From an uncultured Parvularculaceae bacterium (lineage in GTDB: Bacteria > Pseudomonadota > Alphaproteobacteria > Caulobacterales > Parvularculaceae), in the NCBI GenBank assembly GCA_947259815.1, contig CAMYNO010000082.1:1-8290 (forward strand): a stretch of DNA of 8,290 bases, read 5' to 3'. Every line of letters starts with the position of its first letter. Position 1 is the stretch's first letter. The position numbers were made by a program, and so were the translations under genes. Below are positions 7,214 through 8,290 of this stretch, piece by piece. The notes beneath the pieces are model-generated. The model did not search any database and was not told the origin of the DNA. It worked only from the letters and a program-made list of their open reading frames with translations.

Positions 7214-7624
7214 ATGATCGGATTGGTTGTCGTCACCCATGGCCGTCTTGCCGAGGAGTTTCTCTCCGCTGCGGAACATGTCGTTGGACCGCAGGAACAG
7301 ATACGCGCGGTGTCGATTGGCCCTGACGACGATATGGAAAAGCGGCGCGAGGATATCCTCACCGCCGCCAAGGACGTCGATACAGGCGAGGGCGTCATCA
7401 TCCTGACGGACATGTTTGGCGGCACGCCGTCGAACCTGGCGATCGCGGTGATGGAAAAGGCCAATGCAGAAGTCGTCGCCGGCGTTAACCTGCCGATGCT
7501 GATTAAATTAGCGACGGTGCGCGCTGACGGCGATCTCGCCGAGGCGGTTAAAGCCGCGCACGAAGCGGGCCGCAAATATATCAACGTCGCCTCATGGGTG
7601 CTTTCCGGCGAGGCGCCGGAATAG
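7214..7624 (+). CDS. manX: PTS mannose-type EIIA domain protein (regulatory phosphorelay)
   Basis: This cytoplasmic phosphocarrier accepts phosphate from HPr on a histidine. In alphaproteobacteria the stand-alone EIIA-Man usually has no matching sugar permease and is thought to be regulatory. At 136 residues it is a single EIIA-Man domain. The phospho-acceptor is H9 in MIGLVVVTHGRLAEE. The other family blocks are ILTDMFGGTPSNLA (63-76) with D66, and AGVNLPML (89-96). No EIIB, EIIC or EIID domain is fused or adjacent. It is followed after 12 bases by the HPr gene in the same direction, so the two are likely co-translated. It follows chvG after 74 bases, the place normally held by hprK. The family call is secure, but its downstream target is unknown. 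Confidence 0.94.
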   Translation: MIGLVVVTHGRLAEEFLSAAEHVVGPQEQIRAVSIGPDDDMEKRREDILTAAKDVDTGEGVIILTDMFGGTPSNLAIAVMEKANAEVVAGVNLPMLIKLATVRADGDLAEAVKAAHEAGRKYINVASWVLSGEAPE

Positions 7625-7636
7625 GCGGCAGGGGCG

Positions 7637-7912
7637 ATGGATGATGTGATGCGCAGAGTTCGGATCTGCAACAAGCTCGGGTTTCACATCCGCCCGTCGC
7701 GGCATTTCTCGGCGCTTGCAAGGTCATGGGATGCGGAGGTCACGGTCCGCAATGAAGACCGGTCAGCATCGGCGGACTCCCAGCTCGATCTCCTGATGCT
7801 TTGCGCCAGCCTCGGTTCGGAGCTTGAAATCACAGCGAAAGGTCCGCAGGCGGAAGAGGCTGTCGATGCGCTGGTCAAGCTTGTCGAGGACAGGTTTGGC
7901 GAAGACGAGTAG
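7637..7912 (+). CDS. ptsH: HPr phosphocarrier protein
   Basis: This small cytoplasmic phosphocarrier moves phosphate from Enzyme I to EIIA. The 91 residues fit the family. The active site is NKLGFHIRPS (12-21), with phospho-acceptor H17 and supporting R19. The more usual pattern is GLHARPA or GLHARAS. The serine that HPr kinase would phosphorylate is present as S48, exactly 31 residues after the histidine as in canonical HPr (His15/Ser46). However, the following residues are QLD in place of the usual hydrophobic pair and glycine. The C-terminal helix, GPQAEEAVDALVKLVEDRFGE, is typical of alphaproteobacterial HPr. The purine-rich GGCAGGGG precedes the start. ATG at 7649 is an alternative that would remove four residues. 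It is the last gene of the chvI-chvG-EIIA-HPr cluster. No Enzyme I gene is in the window. Confidence 0.93.
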   Translation: MDDVMRRVRICNKLGFHIRPSRHFSALARSWDAEVTVRNEDRSASADSQLDLLMLCASLGSELEITAKGPQAEEAVDALVKLVEDRFGEDE

Positions 7913-7970
7913 AGCGGAGAGCATACGCCCTGCCACGGATTGCCTGCATTACTCTTCTCTTTCCCGCTCT

Positions 7971-7988
7971 CCCCGGCGAAAGCCGGGG
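7971..7988 (+). repeat. REP-like hairpin, copy 1
   Basis: CCCCGGC pairs perfectly with GCCGGGG around a GAAA tetraloop, followed by TCCA and preceded by a pyrimidine-rich stretch (CTTCTCTTTCCCGCTCT). It lies 58 bases after the HPr stop. There is no T tract, so it is not a standard intrinsic terminator, although it could stabilise the 3' end of the transcript. The CCGGCGAAAGCCGG core followed by TCCA matches an extragenic repeat I recall from many alphaproteobacterial genomes. Confidence 0.75.
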
Positions 7989-8090
7989 TCCATGAATGTT
8001 TGCTGTTGTGTTGAACGCCTACGGATCAAACGCGCATCTTGAAACGCCCGTTATCCCTCCAGCCGTTTTGGGGGGGCGTACATCTCTGGA

Positions 8091-8108
8091 TACCGGCTTT
8101 CGCCGGTA
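8091..8108 (-). repeat. REP-like hairpin, copy 2, opposite orientation
   Basis: TACCGGC pairs with GCCGGTA around TTTC. On the minus strand the core reads CCGGCGAAAGCCGG followed by TATCCA, the same unit as copy 1, and it is again preceded by a pyrimidine-rich flank (CCCTCCCCGTTCTT). The two copies face each other over about 100 bases, making a REP doublet or small MITE-like unit. The bases between them hold no recognisable gene, only a run of seven G at 8070-8076. Confidence 0.75.
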
Positions 8109-8164
8109 AGAACGGGGAGGGATTTTGTTTCAAGTAAGTGGTGTGAACTATCCCGTGTGCAACC

Positions 8165-8290
8165 TAGGCTCAGGACTCATTGATTGATCCAGAAGATCAT
8201 GGTTGCAGCGATGCAGATGCTTGAGAAGTATGTGTGGGCGCATCGATCGTAGCGCGTTGCGACGCGCCGCCAGTCTTTGAGCCTTCCAAA
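8165..8290 (-). mobile_element. IS5-family insertion sequence, one end, truncated by the window edge
   Basis: The window ends inside an insertion sequence. Its transposase 3' end is visible, and the outer boundary probably lies near 8165, where CCTAGGCTCAGGACTCATT begins the element-like end. The exact terminus and target duplication cannot be fixed without the other end. The assignment rests on the transposase C-terminus. Confidence 0.65.
8177..8290 (-). CDS. IS5-family transposase, C-terminal 37 residues (partial)
   Basis: Reading the minus strand from the window edge gives an open frame of 37 residues ending at TGA (8179-8177). It includes RLKDWRRVATRYDRCAHT and then FSSICIAATMIFW. This is the characteristic C-terminus of the DDE transposases of the IS5 family, of the two-frame IS427/IS1031 kind: a KDWRRVATRYD block around the catalytic glutamate region, then a hydrophobic tail. 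The start and most of the protein lie outside the window, so activity cannot be judged. Confidence 0.85.
   Translation of the reverse strand, partial: FGRLKDWRRVATRYDRCAHTYFSSICIAATMIFWINQ

Noticed and set aside
7911..7970. AGAGCGG at 7911-7917 can pair with CCGCTCT at 7964-7970 after the HPr gene
   Set aside because: The loop of 46 bases and lack of a T tract make it unconvincing as a terminator. It is likely a chance pairing.
7824..8042. Open frame of 72 codons covering the HPr end and the REP region
   Set aside because: It overlaps the true HPr frame, has a repetitive arginine- and serine-rich composition and runs through the REP hairpin, so it is not a credible gene.

Overview
The window looks like chromosomal DNA of an alphaproteobacterium with moderately high GC. 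The evidence is the chvI-chvG two-component pair followed by a mannose-type EIIA and HPr, the head-to-head tyrS/anmK pair, and a REP-like repeat of a kind widespread in this class. I cannot place it to family. Protein relationships are judged from recognised motifs and remembered family patterns, not from a database search.

Layout: (1) 1-175 is a perfect 83-base inverted repeat with a 9-base loop. It cuts off tyrS (tyrosyl-tRNA synthetase, minus strand) at about half its normal length and looks like a fold-back join. (2) 902-2017 is an AnmK-family gene (anhydro-N-acetylmuramate kinase), head to head with tyrS. Its frame is intact, but most hallmark nucleotide- and sugar-binding motifs are substituted. 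(3) 2021-4180, minus strand, is a TonB-dependent siderophore receptor. It ends 3 bases from anmK and has a Fur-box-like site just upstream. (4) 4328-4621 is a pterin-4a-carbinolamine dehydratase, divergent from the receptor, followed by a terminator-like hairpin. (5) 4698-7912 is a four-gene same-strand cluster: response regulator ChvI, sensor kinase ChvG, EIIA-Man and HPr. HPr kinase (hprK), usually found between chvG and the EIIA gene, is missing here. (6) 7913-8290 holds two REP-like hairpins in opposite orientation, then the 3' end of an IS5-family transposase that runs off the window.

How the genes fit together: ChvG-ChvI is an envelope and acid stress signalling pair in related bacteria. 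EIIA-Man and HPr belong to a regulatory phosphorelay that is not tied to sugar transport. The anmK locus concerns recycling of peptidoglycan sugars. The receptor imports iron-siderophore, probably under Fur control. I see no defence island, CRISPR array or clearly new multi-gene system. The points most worth checking are the motif-depleted AnmK, the absent hprK together with an altered HPr serine-site neighbourhood, and the palindromic break in tyrS.
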